A stretch of 64,000 nt of DNA from Kribbella qitaiheensis (GCF_014217565.1 NZ_CP043661.1:310001-374000); one strand, 5' to 3'. Shown: positions 24,079 to 32,810, counted from the stretch's first letter. The notes: generated by a model from the sequence alone, not told the origin. A program made the numbers and translations.

Positions 24079-25412
24079 CCGCGCTGGACCTCGTCATCCG
24101 GGCCCGCCGGATCGTCGGTACCGCGGGCGAGCTGCCCGGCACCGTCGGCGTCAAGGACGGCCGGATCGTCGCCGTCGAGCCCTACGACTCCGATCTCGAG
24201 GGCGCCGACCAGCTCGTGCTGGCCGACGACGAGGTGATGATGCCCGGCCTCGTCGACTCCCACGTCCACGTCAACGACCCAGGACGCACCGACTGGGAGG
24301 GCTTCACCACCGCCACCCGGGCAGCCGCGGCCGGTGGCGTCACCACGATCATCGACATGCCGCTCAACAGCATCCCGCCGACCTGCGACGTACCGGCGCT
24401 GGAGCTGAAGCAGAAGGTCGCCCAGAGCCAGGCATCCGTCGACGTCGGCTTCTGGGGCGGCGCGATCCCCGGCAACGTCGCGGAGTTGCGCCCGTTGCAC
24501 GAAGCGGGCGTCTTCGGCTTCAAATGCTTCTTGCTGCACTCCGGCGTCGACGAGTTTCCGCCGCTGAACCCGGCCGAGCTGGAGCTCGCGATGCGCGAGA
24601 TCAGCTCGTTCGACGGATTGCTGATCGTGCACGCCGAAGACGCCCACCGAATCGACCACGCGCCGGCACCGAACGGCGCGAGCTACGGGGATTTCCTGCG
24701 GTCACGGCCGCGAGAGGCGGAGAACGCCGCCGTCGCCGACGTCATCGGTCTAGCGGCCCTGACCGGCTGCCGGGCGCACATCCTGCACGTGTCCAGCGCC
24801 GACCTGCTGCCGATGCTGGCCGCGGCTCGCCTCGACGGTGTCCGGATCACCGCGGAGACCTGCCCGCACTACCTCACCTTCAGTGCCGAGGAGATCCCCG
24901 CCGGCGCCACGCAGTACAAGTGCTGTCCGCCCATCCGCGAAGCGGCGAACCGCGAGCTGCTCTGGGAAGGCTTGCGCGACGGCCTGATCGACCTGGTGGT
25001 CTCCGATCATTCGCCGTCGACGGTCGATCTCAAGTGCCTGGACACCGGCGACTTCGGCGCGGCCTGGGGCGGCATCGCCTCGCTCCAACTCGGCCTGCCC
25101 GCGGTCTGGACGCAGGCGCGCCGACGAGGCTTCACCCTGACCGACGTCGCCGGCTGGATGTGCCAGGCGCCGGCACGACAGGTCGGCCTGCGACACAAGG
25201 GCCGCATCGAGATCGGGTACGACGCCGACTTCAGCGTCTTCGCGCCCGACGAGACGTTCGTGGTGGACGTCCATGCCCTTCACCACAAGAACGCGCTCAC
25301 GCCGTACGACGGAATGCCGCTGACCGGTGTGGTTCGCCGCACCTGGCTCCGGGGCGCATCCATCGCGGCCACCCCACAAGGACACCTGCTGAACCGAGGA
25401 GGACAAGGATGA
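24075..25412 (+). CDS. allB: Allantoinase
   Basis: 445 residues of the cyclic amidohydrolase family. It opens the hydantoin ring of allantoin to allantoate. Motifs: MPGLVDSHVHVNDPGRTDWEG (HxH metal site), FGFKCFLLHSGVDEFP with the Lys that is usually carbamylated, IVHAEDAH, HILHVSSADL and LVVSDHSPSTVDLK. Allantoinase rather than dihydropyrimidinase is favoured by the DHSP motif and by the gene context. It overlaps glycerate kinase (ATGA, 24075-24078) and allE (25409-25412). Confidence 0.95.
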   Translation: MTALDLVIRARRIVGTAGELPGTVGVKDGRIVAVEPYDSDLEGADQLVLADDEVMMPGLVDSHVHVNDPGRTDWEGFTTATRAAAAGGVTTIIDMPLNSIPPTCDVPALELKQKVAQSQASVDVGFWGGAIPGNVAELRPLHEAGVFGFKCFLLHSGVDEFPPLNPAELELAMREISSFDGLLIVHAEDAHRIDHAPAPNGASYGDFLRSRPREAENAAVADVIGLAALTGCRAHILHVSSADLLPMLAAARLDGVRITAETCPHYLTFSAEEIPAGATQYKCCPPIREAANRELLWEGLRDGLIDLVVSDHSPSTVDLKCLDTGDFGAAWGGIASLQLGLPAVWTQARRRGFTLTDVAGWMCQAPARQVGLRHKGRIEIGYDADFSVFAPDETFVVDVHALHHKNALTPYDGMPLTGVVRRTWLRGASIAATPQGHLLNRGGQG

Positions 25413-26236
25413 CCTACTACTACTCTCCGGCCGGCGGACTCCCGCCGCAGACCGAGCTGACCACCGATCGCGCCGTCTTCACCGAGGCATACGCCGTACT
25501 GCCGCGTGGCACCATGCGCGACATCGTCACCAGCCAGCTGCCGTTCTGGGAGAACACCCGGCTCTGGGTGCTCGCCCGGCCGCTGTCCGGCTTCGCCGAG
25601 ACCTTCTCGCAGTACATCGTCGAGGTCGCTCCGGGCGGTGGCAGCGACAAGCCCGAGACCGACCCCGGCGCCGAGGCCGTCCTGTTCGTTGTCGAAGGCA
25701 ACTTGTCCCTGACGGTCGCGGGTGAGAAGCACGAGCTCGAGCCGGGTGGGTACGCGTTCCTGCCACCGGCGGCCGATTGGACGGTGCGCAACACGAGCGA
25801 CCGGAAGGTGGTGTTCCACTTCTTCCGCAAAGCCTATGAGCGGGTGGAGGGGATCGACCTGCCGGAGGCGTTCGTCACCAACGAGATCGACGTCGAGGGC
25901 CACGCGATGCCGGACACGGAGGGGCGCTGGAAGACCCAGCGGTTCGCGGATCCGCTCGACGTCCGCCACGACATGCACGTCAACATCGTCACCTTCGAGC
26001 CCGGCGGTGTGATCCCGTTTCCGGAGACGCACGTGATGGAACACGGCCTCTACGTGCTCGAAGGCAAGGCCGTCTACCTGCTCAACAAGGACTGGGTGGA
26101 GGTGCAGGAGGGCGACTTCATGTGGCTGCGATCCTTCTGCCCACAGGCCTGCTACGCCGGCGGTCCGGGCCGGTTCCGCTACCTGCTGTACAAGGACGTC
26201 AACCGTCACCCGAAGCTTCCGCGGCAGCTCCTGTGA
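25409..26236 (+). CDS. allE: (S)-ureidoglycine aminohydrolase
   Basis: 275 residues forming two cupin halves, as in YlbA/AllE (about 260 residues). It begins MTYYYSPAGGLPPQTELTTD and contains LFVVEGNLSLTV with GGYAFLPPAADW in the first cupin. The second, Mn-binding cupin has MHVNIVTFEPGGVIPFPETH, MEHGLYVLEGKAVYLL and FMWLRSFCPQACYAGG. It releases ammonia from ureidoglycine to give ureidoglycolate. Last gene of the hyi operon. Its substrate normally comes from allantoate amidohydrolase (AllC), which is not encoded in this window. Confidence 0.92.
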   Translation: MTYYYSPAGGLPPQTELTTDRAVFTEAYAVLPRGTMRDIVTSQLPFWENTRLWVLARPLSGFAETFSQYIVEVAPGGGSDKPETDPGAEAVLFVVEGNLSLTVAGEKHELEPGGYAFLPPAADWTVRNTSDRKVVFHFFRKAYERVEGIDLPEAFVTNEIDVEGHAMPDTEGRWKTQRFADPLDVRHDMHVNIVTFEPGGVIPFPETHVMEHGLYVLEGKAVYLLNKDWVEVQEGDFMWLRSFCPQACYAGGPGRFRYLLYKDVNRHPKLPRQLL

Positions 26237-26322
26237 CCGCGGCTGACTGAACACCCTTGTGACTGTCCCATCTCTGCGTCGTTAGGCTGTTCGGCGTAAG
26301 ACCGGACGGTGAAGGGAACCTC

Positions 26323-27582
26323 GTGACTGCCAATGAAGAGCTGACGGCTCAGCGCGATCGTGCGCGCAAGGACTACGAAGCGCTGGTCGCTCGTGGGCTG
26401 AAGCTGGATCTCACCCGAGGGAAACCGTCGCCGGATCAGCTCGATCTCGCGCTCGGACTGCTGGAGCTGCAGGGTCCGCCGACCGCCGCGGACGGCACCG
26501 ACCTGCGCAACTACGGCGGTCTCAACGGCCTTCCGGAGCTGCGGGCGATCTTCAGCGAGGCGCTTCAGGTGCCGGCCGGCCAGTTGCTGGCCGCCGGTAA
26601 CTCCAGTCTCGAGCTGATGCACGACGCGGTGGTGTTCGCGATGCTCAGCAAGGTGCCGGGTGCCGACCGCCGGTGGGCGGACGAGCCCGAGATCGCGTTC
26701 CTCTGCCCGGTGCCCGGGTACGACCGGCACTACGGCATCTGCGAGCGCTACGGGATCACGATGATCCCGGTGGCGATGACCCCCGACGGACCGGACATGG
26801 ACGCGGTCGAAGGCCTCGTCGCCGAAAATCCTGCGGTCAAAGGCATCTGGTGCGTGCCGAAGTACAGCAACCCGGACGGTGTCGTGTACTCCGACGAGAC
26901 GGTTCGCCGGCTCGCCGCGATGGAGACCGCGGCGCCGGACTTCCGGATCTTCTGGGACAACGCGTACGCCGTCCATCACCTGGCCGACGAGCCCGCCGAG
27001 ATCGCCGACATCCTCGCCCTCGCTGCCGAGAACGGTCACGCCGACCGGGTCTTCGTCTTCGGCTCGACCTCGAAGATCACCTTCGCCGGTGCGGGCGTCG
27101 CCTTCTTCGGCTCCTCGCCGGCGAACGTCACCTGGTGGCTGAGCCACACCGTGAAGCGCAGCATCGGCCCGGACAAGATCAACCAGTTGCGGCACGTGCG
27201 ATTCCTCAAGGACGCCGAGGGTCTCCGGGACCACATGGCTCAGCACGCCGCGGTGATCCGGCCGAAGTTCGACCTGGTCGACAAGATCCTCACCGCCGAG
27301 CTCGGCGACAGCGACCTGGCGTCCTGGACCAGCCCGGCCGGTGGCTACTTCATCACCCTGACGGTGCCGGAAGGCTGCGCCAAAGAGGTGGTCGCGAAGG
27401 CCAAGGCGGCCGGTATCGCCCTGACGCCCGCCGGCGCCACCCACCCGTACGGCGACGAGCCGGCGGACCGCACGATCCGGATCGCGCCGACCTATCCCGA
27501 TCCGGCCGAACTCCAGACCGCGATCACCGGTCTGGCGACCTGCGTCCGGTTAGTTGCTACGAACAAGCGCTTGAACGCGTGA
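26323..27582 (+). CDS. Aspartate-type aminotransferase (class I, PF12897-like)
   Basis: 419 residues, PLP fold type I. It opens with LTRGKPSPDQLDLA, a feature of the aspartate aminotransferase subgroup found in Corynebacterium and other actinobacteria. PLP-related segments are GNSSLELMHDAVVF, CPVPGYDRHY, VPKYSNPDGVVYSD, FWDNAYAVHHL (Asn/Asp/Tyr) and FGSTSKITFAGAGVAFFG with the Schiff-base Lys. The probable reaction is aspartate/2-oxoglutarate transamination; alanine-glyoxylate exchange is an alternative that the neighbouring glyoxylate pathway makes worth noting. GTG start after AAGGGA. It has its own promoter region and terminator, so it is probably not part of the hyi operon. Confidence 0.85.
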   Translation: MTANEELTAQRDRARKDYEALVARGLKLDLTRGKPSPDQLDLALGLLELQGPPTAADGTDLRNYGGLNGLPELRAIFSEALQVPAGQLLAAGNSSLELMHDAVVFAMLSKVPGADRRWADEPEIAFLCPVPGYDRHYGICERYGITMIPVAMTPDGPDMDAVEGLVAENPAVKGIWCVPKYSNPDGVVYSDETVRRLAAMETAAPDFRIFWDNAYAVHHLADEPAEIADILALAAENGHADRVFVFGSTSKITFAGAGVAFFGSSPANVTWWLSHTVKRSIGPDKINQLRHVRFLKDAEGLRDHMAQHAAVIRPKFDLVDKILTAELGDSDLASWTSPAGGYFITLTVPEGCAKEVVAKAKAAGIALTPAGATHPYGDEPADRTIRIAPTYPDPAELQTAITGLATCVRLVATNKRLNA

Positions 27583-27592
27583 CGCTGCGCTG

Positions 27593-27634
27593 ACGGGGTG
27601 TGTTCGGAGTTTACGAACTCTGGACACGCCCCGT
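27593..27634 (+). terminator. Hairpin after the aminotransferase gene
   Basis: Outer arms ACGGGGTGTG and CACGCCCCGT pair with one mismatch, and the inner GAGTT/AACTC stem continues the hairpin. It begins about 10 bp after the stop codon and precedes the ABC ATPase gene. Confidence 0.6.
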
Positions 27635-27672
27635 GCTGACACGGTCTACTCACCCTGATCGAGTGGAGGATC

Positions 27673-28983
27673 GTGACAGGAATCAGGCTGGACTCGGTGT
27701 CCAAGGTGTACCCGGGAGGCCATCTGGCCGTCGATGAGTTGACCCTCGAAGTCATGGACGGCGAGTTCATGGTGCTGCTCGGGCCGTCGGGTTGCGGCAA
27801 GACCACAGTGCTGCGGATGATCGCGGGGCTGGAGGATCTCAGCAATGGCGCGGTGTGGTTCGGCCGTACCGAGGGCACGGCGCTGACCCCGAAGGACCGT
27901 GGGGTCGCGATGGTCTTCCAGAACGGTGCGCTGTACCCGAACCGGACGGCGCGCGAGAACATCATGTTCCCGTTGCGGATGGCGGGCGAGGACCTGGTCG
28001 AGGCCAACGCCAAGGCGTCCGGGCTGGCCCGGATCCTCGGCATCGACGGCGCGCTCGACCGGTTGCCCAGGACGCTGTCGGGCGGCCAGCGGCAGCGGGT
28101 CGCCATCGGCCGGGCGATCGTCCGGCAGCCGAAGGTCTTCCTGATGGACGAGCCGCTGTCGAACCTGGACGCGACGATGCGGACCGAGCTGCGCCAGGAG
28201 ATCGGCTCGATGACCCGGGACATGCACGTGACGACGGTCTACGTGACGCACGACCAGGTCGAGGCGCTGACGCTGGCCGACCGGATCGCGATCATGCGGG
28301 ACGGCAAGATCGAGGACGTCGGCACCCCGGCGCAGGTCTACGACGACCCGGCCACCGCGTTCACCGCGGGCTTCCTCGGTACGCCGAGGATCAACCTGAT
28401 GACCGCGATCGTCCAGGTCGCCTCCCACCACCGGGTCACCCTGGACCTCGGCAGCCAGACGATCGCGCTGCCACCGACGGACCGCAGATCGATGATCCTG
28501 CGCGACCACGCCGGTGAACAGGTCATCGTCGGAGCCCGCTCGGACGCCTTCTCGGTGACCGCGGGCGGCGGCGACGCGAACCAGTTGTCCGGCACGATCC
28601 GGGCGCTGGAATTCCACGGCCACCAGTGGATCGCCTTCGTCGACGCCGGTCTCGAGTTGCTGAATCCCGATCTGATCGGCCTCAGCCGGCGTCGCAAGGT
28701 GAGGACCGGCCGGCCAACCTCGCACAGCGCGGGCTCTCGGGTCCACCGCAGCGCCGGACGCCTGTCAGCAGTGGCGTCCAAGGTGCGATCCCTCGGCCGG
28801 GACAGCACGCCGCCCCCGCTGGAGCCACTCGCTTCGGCGACCCATCGGCGGTCCGACCTCGTCATCGAGATCGACAACGTCGTCGGCCTGAAGACGCACG
28901 ACCAGATCCGGCTCACCGTGGACGTCTCGCGGATCCACATCTTCGACCAGCGCGGCCGCCGGGTGGACCGCGTCAAACGCTGA
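27673..28983 (+). CDS. Orphan sugar-type ABC transporter ATPase (MsmK/UgpC-like)
   Basis: 436 residues. Residues 1-235 are a canonical ATPase: Walker A LLGPSGCGKTTVLR, Q-loop VFQNGALYPN, signature LSGGQRQRVAIGRA, Walker B VFLMDEPLSNLDA, H-loop VTHDQVEAL. The rest is a TOBE/OB-type regulatory domain like those of MsmK/UgpC ATPases that serve several sugar importers. Between about residues 340 and 400 the OB part is interrupted by a basic, Ser/Arg/Pro-rich stretch, absent from typical family members. No permease or binding protein is adjacent, so it probably energises transporters encoded elsewhere. GTG start preceded by GGAGGA. Confidence 0.85.
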   Translation: MTGIRLDSVSKVYPGGHLAVDELTLEVMDGEFMVLLGPSGCGKTTVLRMIAGLEDLSNGAVWFGRTEGTALTPKDRGVAMVFQNGALYPNRTARENIMFPLRMAGEDLVEANAKASGLARILGIDGALDRLPRTLSGGQRQRVAIGRAIVRQPKVFLMDEPLSNLDATMRTELRQEIGSMTRDMHVTTVYVTHDQVEALTLADRIAIMRDGKIEDVGTPAQVYDDPATAFTAGFLGTPRINLMTAIVQVASHHRVTLDLGSQTIALPPTDRRSMILRDHAGEQVIVGARSDAFSVTAGGGDANQLSGTIRALEFHGHQWIAFVDAGLELLNPDLIGLSRRRKVRTGRPTSHSAGSRVHRSAGRLSAVASKVRSLGRDSTPPPLEPLASATHRRSDLVIEIDNVVGLKTHDQIRLTVDVSRIHIFDQRGRRVDRVKR

Positions 28984-29018
28984 GCCCGCTGGGCCCCTGC
29001 TCTTGCCGTCCAACGCAG

Positions 29019-29049
29019 AGCCCCGTCCGGCAAACTGCCGGACAGGGCT
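29019..29049 (+). terminator. Strong hairpin after the ABC ATPase gene
   Basis: GTCCGGCA-AAC-TGCCGGAC is extended by AGCCC/GGGCT arms with one bulged base on each side. It lies 35 bp past the stop. The remaining 120 bp to the repeat array show no gene. Confidence 0.7.
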
Positions 29050-29170
29050 CGTACTGCGATGGCGTCAGCCGAGGTGATCGCGCCAGGAGCCGGGTCGGGC
29101 GGGCCGCGTTGGTCGGGCCGGTCAGCAGAGCCAGATCCGCGGGCTGACCCCATCGGGTCCGCTGCACCTT

Positions 29171-29470
29171 GTGGGGGTTAGCCCCGCCGAGTGGGGGTCG
29201 GCCCCGCCGTGTGGGGGTTAGCCCAGCTGTGTGGGGGTTAGCCCAGCTGTGTGGGGGTTAGCCCAGCTGTGTGGGGGTTAGCCCAGCTGTGTGGGGGTTA
29301 GCCCTGCCGTGCGGGGGTTAGCCCAGCCGTGAGGGGGTTAGCCCAGCTGTGTGGGGGTTAGCCCTGCCGTGTGGGGGTTAGCCCAGCTGTGTGGGGGTTA
29401 GCCCTGCCGTGAGGGGGTTAGCCCAGCTGTGTGGGGGTTAGCCCTGCCGTGTGGGGGTTAGCCCACTGGT
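29171..29470. repeat. 20-bp minisatellite, 15 tandem copies
   Basis: The unit GTGGGGGTTAGCCCAGCTGT repeats every 20 bp exactly from 29171 through the unit starting at 29451. Variants are confined to the last eight bases and to a few G/A or C/T changes. The 20-bp period is not a multiple of three, so coding is unlikely. Every unit carries a G5 run and a GGG...CCC mini-dyad. The last unit runs into the hairpin of the 141-bp repeat. Confidence 0.9.
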
Positions 29471-29980
29471 ATGGCAGTGGGCTAACCCCCAGGAGAGGAG
29501 GGGAGCGCATTGATGGTCACCGGGGTTGCCGGTGGGGGTCGGCCCTGCCGTGCGGGGGTCGGCCCTGCTGTGTGGGGGTTGGCCCTGCTGTGCGGGGGTT
29601 AGCCCACTGGTATGGCAGTGGGCTAACCCCCAGGAGAGGAGGGGAGCGCATTGATGGTCACCGGGGTTGCCGGTGGGGGTCGGCCCTGCCGTGCGGGGGT
29701 CGGCCCTGCTGTGTGGGGGTTGGCCCTGCTGTGCGGGGGTTGGCCCATTGGTATGGCAGTGGGCTAACCCCCAGGGGAGGAGGGGAGCGCATTGATGGTC
29801 ACCGGGGTTGCCGGTGGGGGTTGGCCCTGCTGTGTGGGGGTTGGCCCTGGTGTGTGGGGGTTGGCCCTGCTGTGTGGGGGTTGGCCCTGGTGTGTGGGGG
29901 TTGGCCCATTGGTATGGCAGTGGGCTGACCCCCAGGGGAGGAGGGGAGCGCATTGATGGTGACCGGGGTTGCCGGTTGTG
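29461..29980. repeat. Higher-order repeat built from the 20-bp unit plus a 16-bp-stem hairpin
   Basis: A hairpin core GCCCACTG-GTATGG-CAGTGGGC recurs at 29461, 29602, 29743 and 29904. The spacings are 141, 141 and 161 bp; the last period has one extra 20-bp unit. In the first two copies the stem extends to 16 perfect pairs ending in GGGGGTTAG/CTAACCCCC. Each core is followed by a conserved spacer of about 40 bp (GGAGAGGAGGGGAGCGCATT and onwards) and then four or more GGGGGTNGGCCC units. Long open frames here on both strands are repetitive and have no recognisable protein family. Confidence 0.88.
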
Positions 29981-30000
29981 GGCTTCGGCGGGTTGTTGGC

Positions 30001-30056
30001 GGGTTGTTGGCGGGGGGCCGGGGGGCCGGGGGGCCGGGGGCGTTGGGGGGGGGGGG
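30001..30056. repeat. G-rich tract with a 12-G homopolymer
   Basis: Three GGGGGGCC units and a run of 12 G (30045-30056) sit 11 bp from the stop codon of the convergent phosphoesterase gene. It could form a G-quadruplex and is prone to length errors. Confidence 0.7.
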
Positions 30057-30066
30057 AGCCGGCCGG

Positions 30067-32805
30067 TTAGCCGTCCGACTCGGGGGCCGGGAGGTAGGAA
30101 CCGGGCACGTCGGCCGGGGCGACGATCTTGGCTTCGCCCGGGTACGGCGTGGACCAGTCGTGGGCCTGGTACCAGTCGAAGTGGTTCATCTGCGCGGGGT
30201 TGGCGAAGTCGGCCCGGGCATTCGGACCGGTGGTTCGCTGCTGGGACTTCCAGGCTTCCCACTTCGCCGCGACGTCCTGCTGATCCGCCGGTACGACGGC
30301 CTTCGGGGCGGGCGCCGCGTTCGGGTTCTGCGCCGCCGGAACGTCCGCACCGCAAGGCGGCAGGGTACTCAGGCCCGCGGTCAGCGAGGTCCGGTTCGGC
30401 ACCGCTGTGAACGGGGTGAAGTCGGGCTTCGTCGTGAACGCAGTCGTCATCGGTGTGGCGGCGGTGTCCTTCTGGTTCATCGGCTTGATCCCGAGGATCT
30501 GCTCGATCGTCCGGATCATCGTGATCTGGGTGTAGTAGCGGCTGTCGACGACGCCGTGCTGCGCCCAGGGGCTGATGATCTGGATAGGAGCCCGGTGGCC
30601 GTCGATGTGGTCGAGACCGGCCTGGGAGTCGTCCTCGACGATGAAGATCGCCGAGTCCTTCCAGTACTTGCTGTGCGAGATCTGGTCGACGATCTTCGCG
30701 GTGGCGAGGTCGTTGTCGGCGACCTGGGCGGCGCCGTTCGGCGGTCCACCGGTGTGGTCGTTGGACAGCCAGAACATGTTCAGGTTCGCCGGTCCGGTGG
30801 CCTCGAAGTCACGCTTGAAGATCTCGGCCTTGTAGATGTCCGGGACGCTGGTGTCGAAGAGCGGGAAGCCCGGCACCGAGACGGCGTTGAGGGACGGAAT
30901 CGCCGAGCCCGTGGTGATGGGGTAGGCGGTGTTCTGCCCGGTCGCGGCCATGTTCTTCGTGTCGCAGTACAGGTTCTGCCAGGTCGCGCCGGCCGGCTTG
31001 CTCTCGATCGACTGGAACTCGCCGTAGTCCTTGACGGACTTGCCGGCCGCCTGCGCGCCGGTCCAGATGAAGCCGCTCTTCTGGTGGCCGAGTGCATCGT
31101 TCTCGGTGTCGTAGCTGCGGGTGTACTCGCCGGCCGAGGACTCGGTGTACTCCGGGTTGTCGGCCTGCATCAGCCAGTTGTGACCCTCGGCGGAGTTCGT
31201 GCCGATGTCGTAGGTGTTGTCGTACAGCCCGAACTGCTTGGCCATCGCGTGCTGGTTCGGCGTCACGTTCTCGCCGTACTGCGCCAGCGCCGGGTCGCCG
31301 TTGCCCGCCGGGATGTCGCCGTACACCTGGTCGTAGGTCCGGTTCTCCTTGACGATCAGGAAGACGTGCTTGATCGTCGAGGGCTCGCCGAGCCGGTTCG
31401 GCACCGGCACCGGCTTCTTGTTGCCCTGGCCCGCCCGGGCCGCGCCCTTGGTCCAGCCGTTCTGCTGGAAGACCTTGTCCGTGCCCTTGCGGACGGTGCG
31501 GTCATCCGGCAGCCGGAACCGGGTCAGGCTCGACGTCGTGTCGTGGGTGCCGCGACCGGCGGCAGTCGTCGTACGGCGGGCGTCGACCCCGCGGGTGTTG
31601 GAGACCACGATGTCCTTGCCGACGGTCGCGAGCTCCGCCGGGAAGTAGTCCGTCGGGAGCAGACCGACGTAGCTGACGGGCTCCAGCGGGCTTCTGTAGT
31701 TGTAGACGGCAACCGCGTTGGCCCGGCCGAGCGACACCAGCAGGTGGCCGTCGTCGGTGAGCGTCACGCCGTCGGGTTCGTAACCCACAGAGGCCTCGGG
31801 CCACGGCTGGGTGGCGATGGTCTGGACGACCTTGCCGCGCCGGGTGTCGATGACGGAGACGTTGTTGGTGGCGGTGTTGGTGACGAACACGACGCCGTTC
31901 TTTGCGTACACGGCGGTCGGGTGCAGGCCGACGTCGATGCTCGCGGGCGCGGCGGCCGGCTTCGACAGGTCGATCACGCTGACCGTGCCGGTGGTGGTGG
32001 CAGCCGTGATCTGCGAGGCCGGCACCTGCGTGCCGTACGACTCGATCGTGGGCTCGCCGGGTTTGGCCGGACGGCCGCCCTCGTTGCTGACGTAGAGCTT
32101 GTCGCCGACCATGACCATGTCACGCGGCGCGTTGCCCACGGCCCAGCTCTGCTTGACGGTGCCGGTCGCGGTGTCGATCGCGACGACCTTGTTCTGGCCG
32201 TTCACCGCGGAGTACACGGTGGAACTGTCGGCCGAGAACACGGCCTCACCCACCAGTGCGCGCTTCGCGCCGTCCGCGGCGATCGTGACGAAGGTCGGGT
32301 TGGCGAGGCTGCCGTCCGGGTTCACGGTGAACCTGCGGTAGCCGTCCGACTGGCCCAGCCACAGCTGCGAGCCGTCGGGGGAGTACGTCGGGCCTTCCTG
32401 GCCGACGTCGTTCTTGGGGATCTTCAGGTCGGCAGCGGCGTTGTTGCCGACGTACTGCTGCACCTTCCAGGTCTTCAGGTCGACGATCGCGAGCGCCATC
32501 CCGCCATCGGTCACGGAGGCGGCCAGATGGCCGCCGTCCGGACTGACCGTGGACGACATGATCTTCCCCTTCTGGAGGAGAAGACGCTCGCCCAACGGTT
32601 CGACGTACTGGTCGCTGGAGACGACCTGGCCCTTGTCGGTGACCTGGCCGACCTGCTCGGTGCCGAACTGAACGGTCGAGGCGACCGCGGTGCCGGCAAG
32701 GGTCACGGCGATGGCGGTGGTTCCCGCGGTGACCAATGGAATCCGGCGGCGAAGAAGGCTGGTTAGGCCTTTCTCGTCACGCCTACGACGGCGTGTTACC
32801 TGCAT
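30067..32805 (-). CDS. Secreted beta-propeller (YncE-like) plus phosphoesterase protein
   Basis: 912 residues. The N-terminus is Arg-rich followed by a hydrophobic segment (about 22-42, ending TAVAS), giving a Sec-type export signal. Residues about 60-420 form a YVTN/YncE beta-propeller: SPDGGHLAASVTDGG, STVYSAVNGQNKVVAIDTAT, ATNNVSVIDTRRGKVV. Residues about 475-800 are a phosphoesterase of the phospholipase C/acid phosphatase group: HVFLIVKENRTYDQVYGDIP, DIGTNSAEGHNWLMQ and IFIVEDDSQAGLDHIDGHR carry metal-ligand candidates. It lies 5 bp downstream of an ABC-2 permease on the same strand, so it is probably part of that export operon. The substrate is unknown. The ATG at 32805 follows GAAGGGA. 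Confidence 0.85.
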   Translation of the reverse strand: MQVTRRRRRDEKGLTSLLRRRIPLVTAGTTAIAVTLAGTAVASTVQFGTEQVGQVTDKGQVVSSDQYVEPLGERLLLQKGKIMSSTVSPDGGHLAASVTDGGMALAIVDLKTWKVQQYVGNNAAADLKIPKNDVGQEGPTYSPDGSQLWLGQSDGYRRFTVNPDGSLANPTFVTIAADGAKRALVGEAVFSADSSTVYSAVNGQNKVVAIDTATGTVKQSWAVGNAPRDMVMVGDKLYVSNEGGRPAKPGEPTIESYGTQVPASQITAATTTGTVSVIDLSKPAAAPASIDVGLHPTAVYAKNGVVFVTNTATNNVSVIDTRRGKVVQTIATQPWPEASVGYEPDGVTLTDDGHLLVSLGRANAVAVYNYRSPLEPVSYVGLLPTDYFPAELATVGKDIVVSNTRGVDARRTTTAAGRGTHDTTSSLTRFRLPDDRTVRKGTDKVFQQNGWTKGAARAGQGNKKPVPVPNRLGEPSTIKHVFLIVKENRTYDQVYGDIPAGNGDPALAQYGENVTPNQHAMAKQFGLYDNTYDIGTNSAEGHNWLMQADNPEYTESSAGEYTRSYDTENDALGHQKSGFIWTGAQAAGKSVKDYGEFQSIESKPAGATWQNLYCDTKNMAATGQNTAYPITTGSAIPSLNAVSVPGFPLFDTSVPDIYKAEIFKRDFEATGPANLNMFWLSNDHTGGPPNGAAQVADNDLATAKIVDQISHSKYWKDSAIFIVEDDSQAGLDHIDGHRAPIQIISPWAQHGVVDSRYYTQITMIRTIEQILGIKPMNQKDTAATPMTTAFTTKPDFTPFTAVPNRTSLTAGLSTLPPCGADVPAAQNPNAAPAPKAVVPADQQDVAAKWEAWKSQQRTTGPNARADFANPAQMNHFDWYQAHDWSTPYPGEAKIVAPADVPGSYLPAPESDG

Positions 32806-32810
32806 GGGGG

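Noticed and set aside
24524..26236. 570-codon frame taken as a fusion of an unknown domain to AllE
   Set aside because: The upstream part is a shadow of allB; the cupin protein has its own ATG overlapping the allB stop.
29171..29470. Telomere-like GGGGGTTAG repeat
   Set aside because: The array is internal, the unit is 20 bp, and known linear actinomycete telomeres are palindromic hairpins, not such repeats.
29171..29980. Possible CRISPR array
   Set aside because: The 20-bp units are contiguous with no unique spacers, and no cas gene is present. It is a minisatellite with a higher-order repeat.
29431..30410. Long open frames on both strands over the repeats (up to about 300 codons)
   Set aside because: Their proteins only echo the repeats (for example WGLAHWYGSGLTP). 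The 20-bp period shifts frame at each copy, and no family or ribosome site supports them.
29953..32766. 937-codon plus-strand open frame
   Set aside because: It is the antisense shadow of the YncE-phosphoesterase gene; its Arg/Val/Gly-rich product matches no family.
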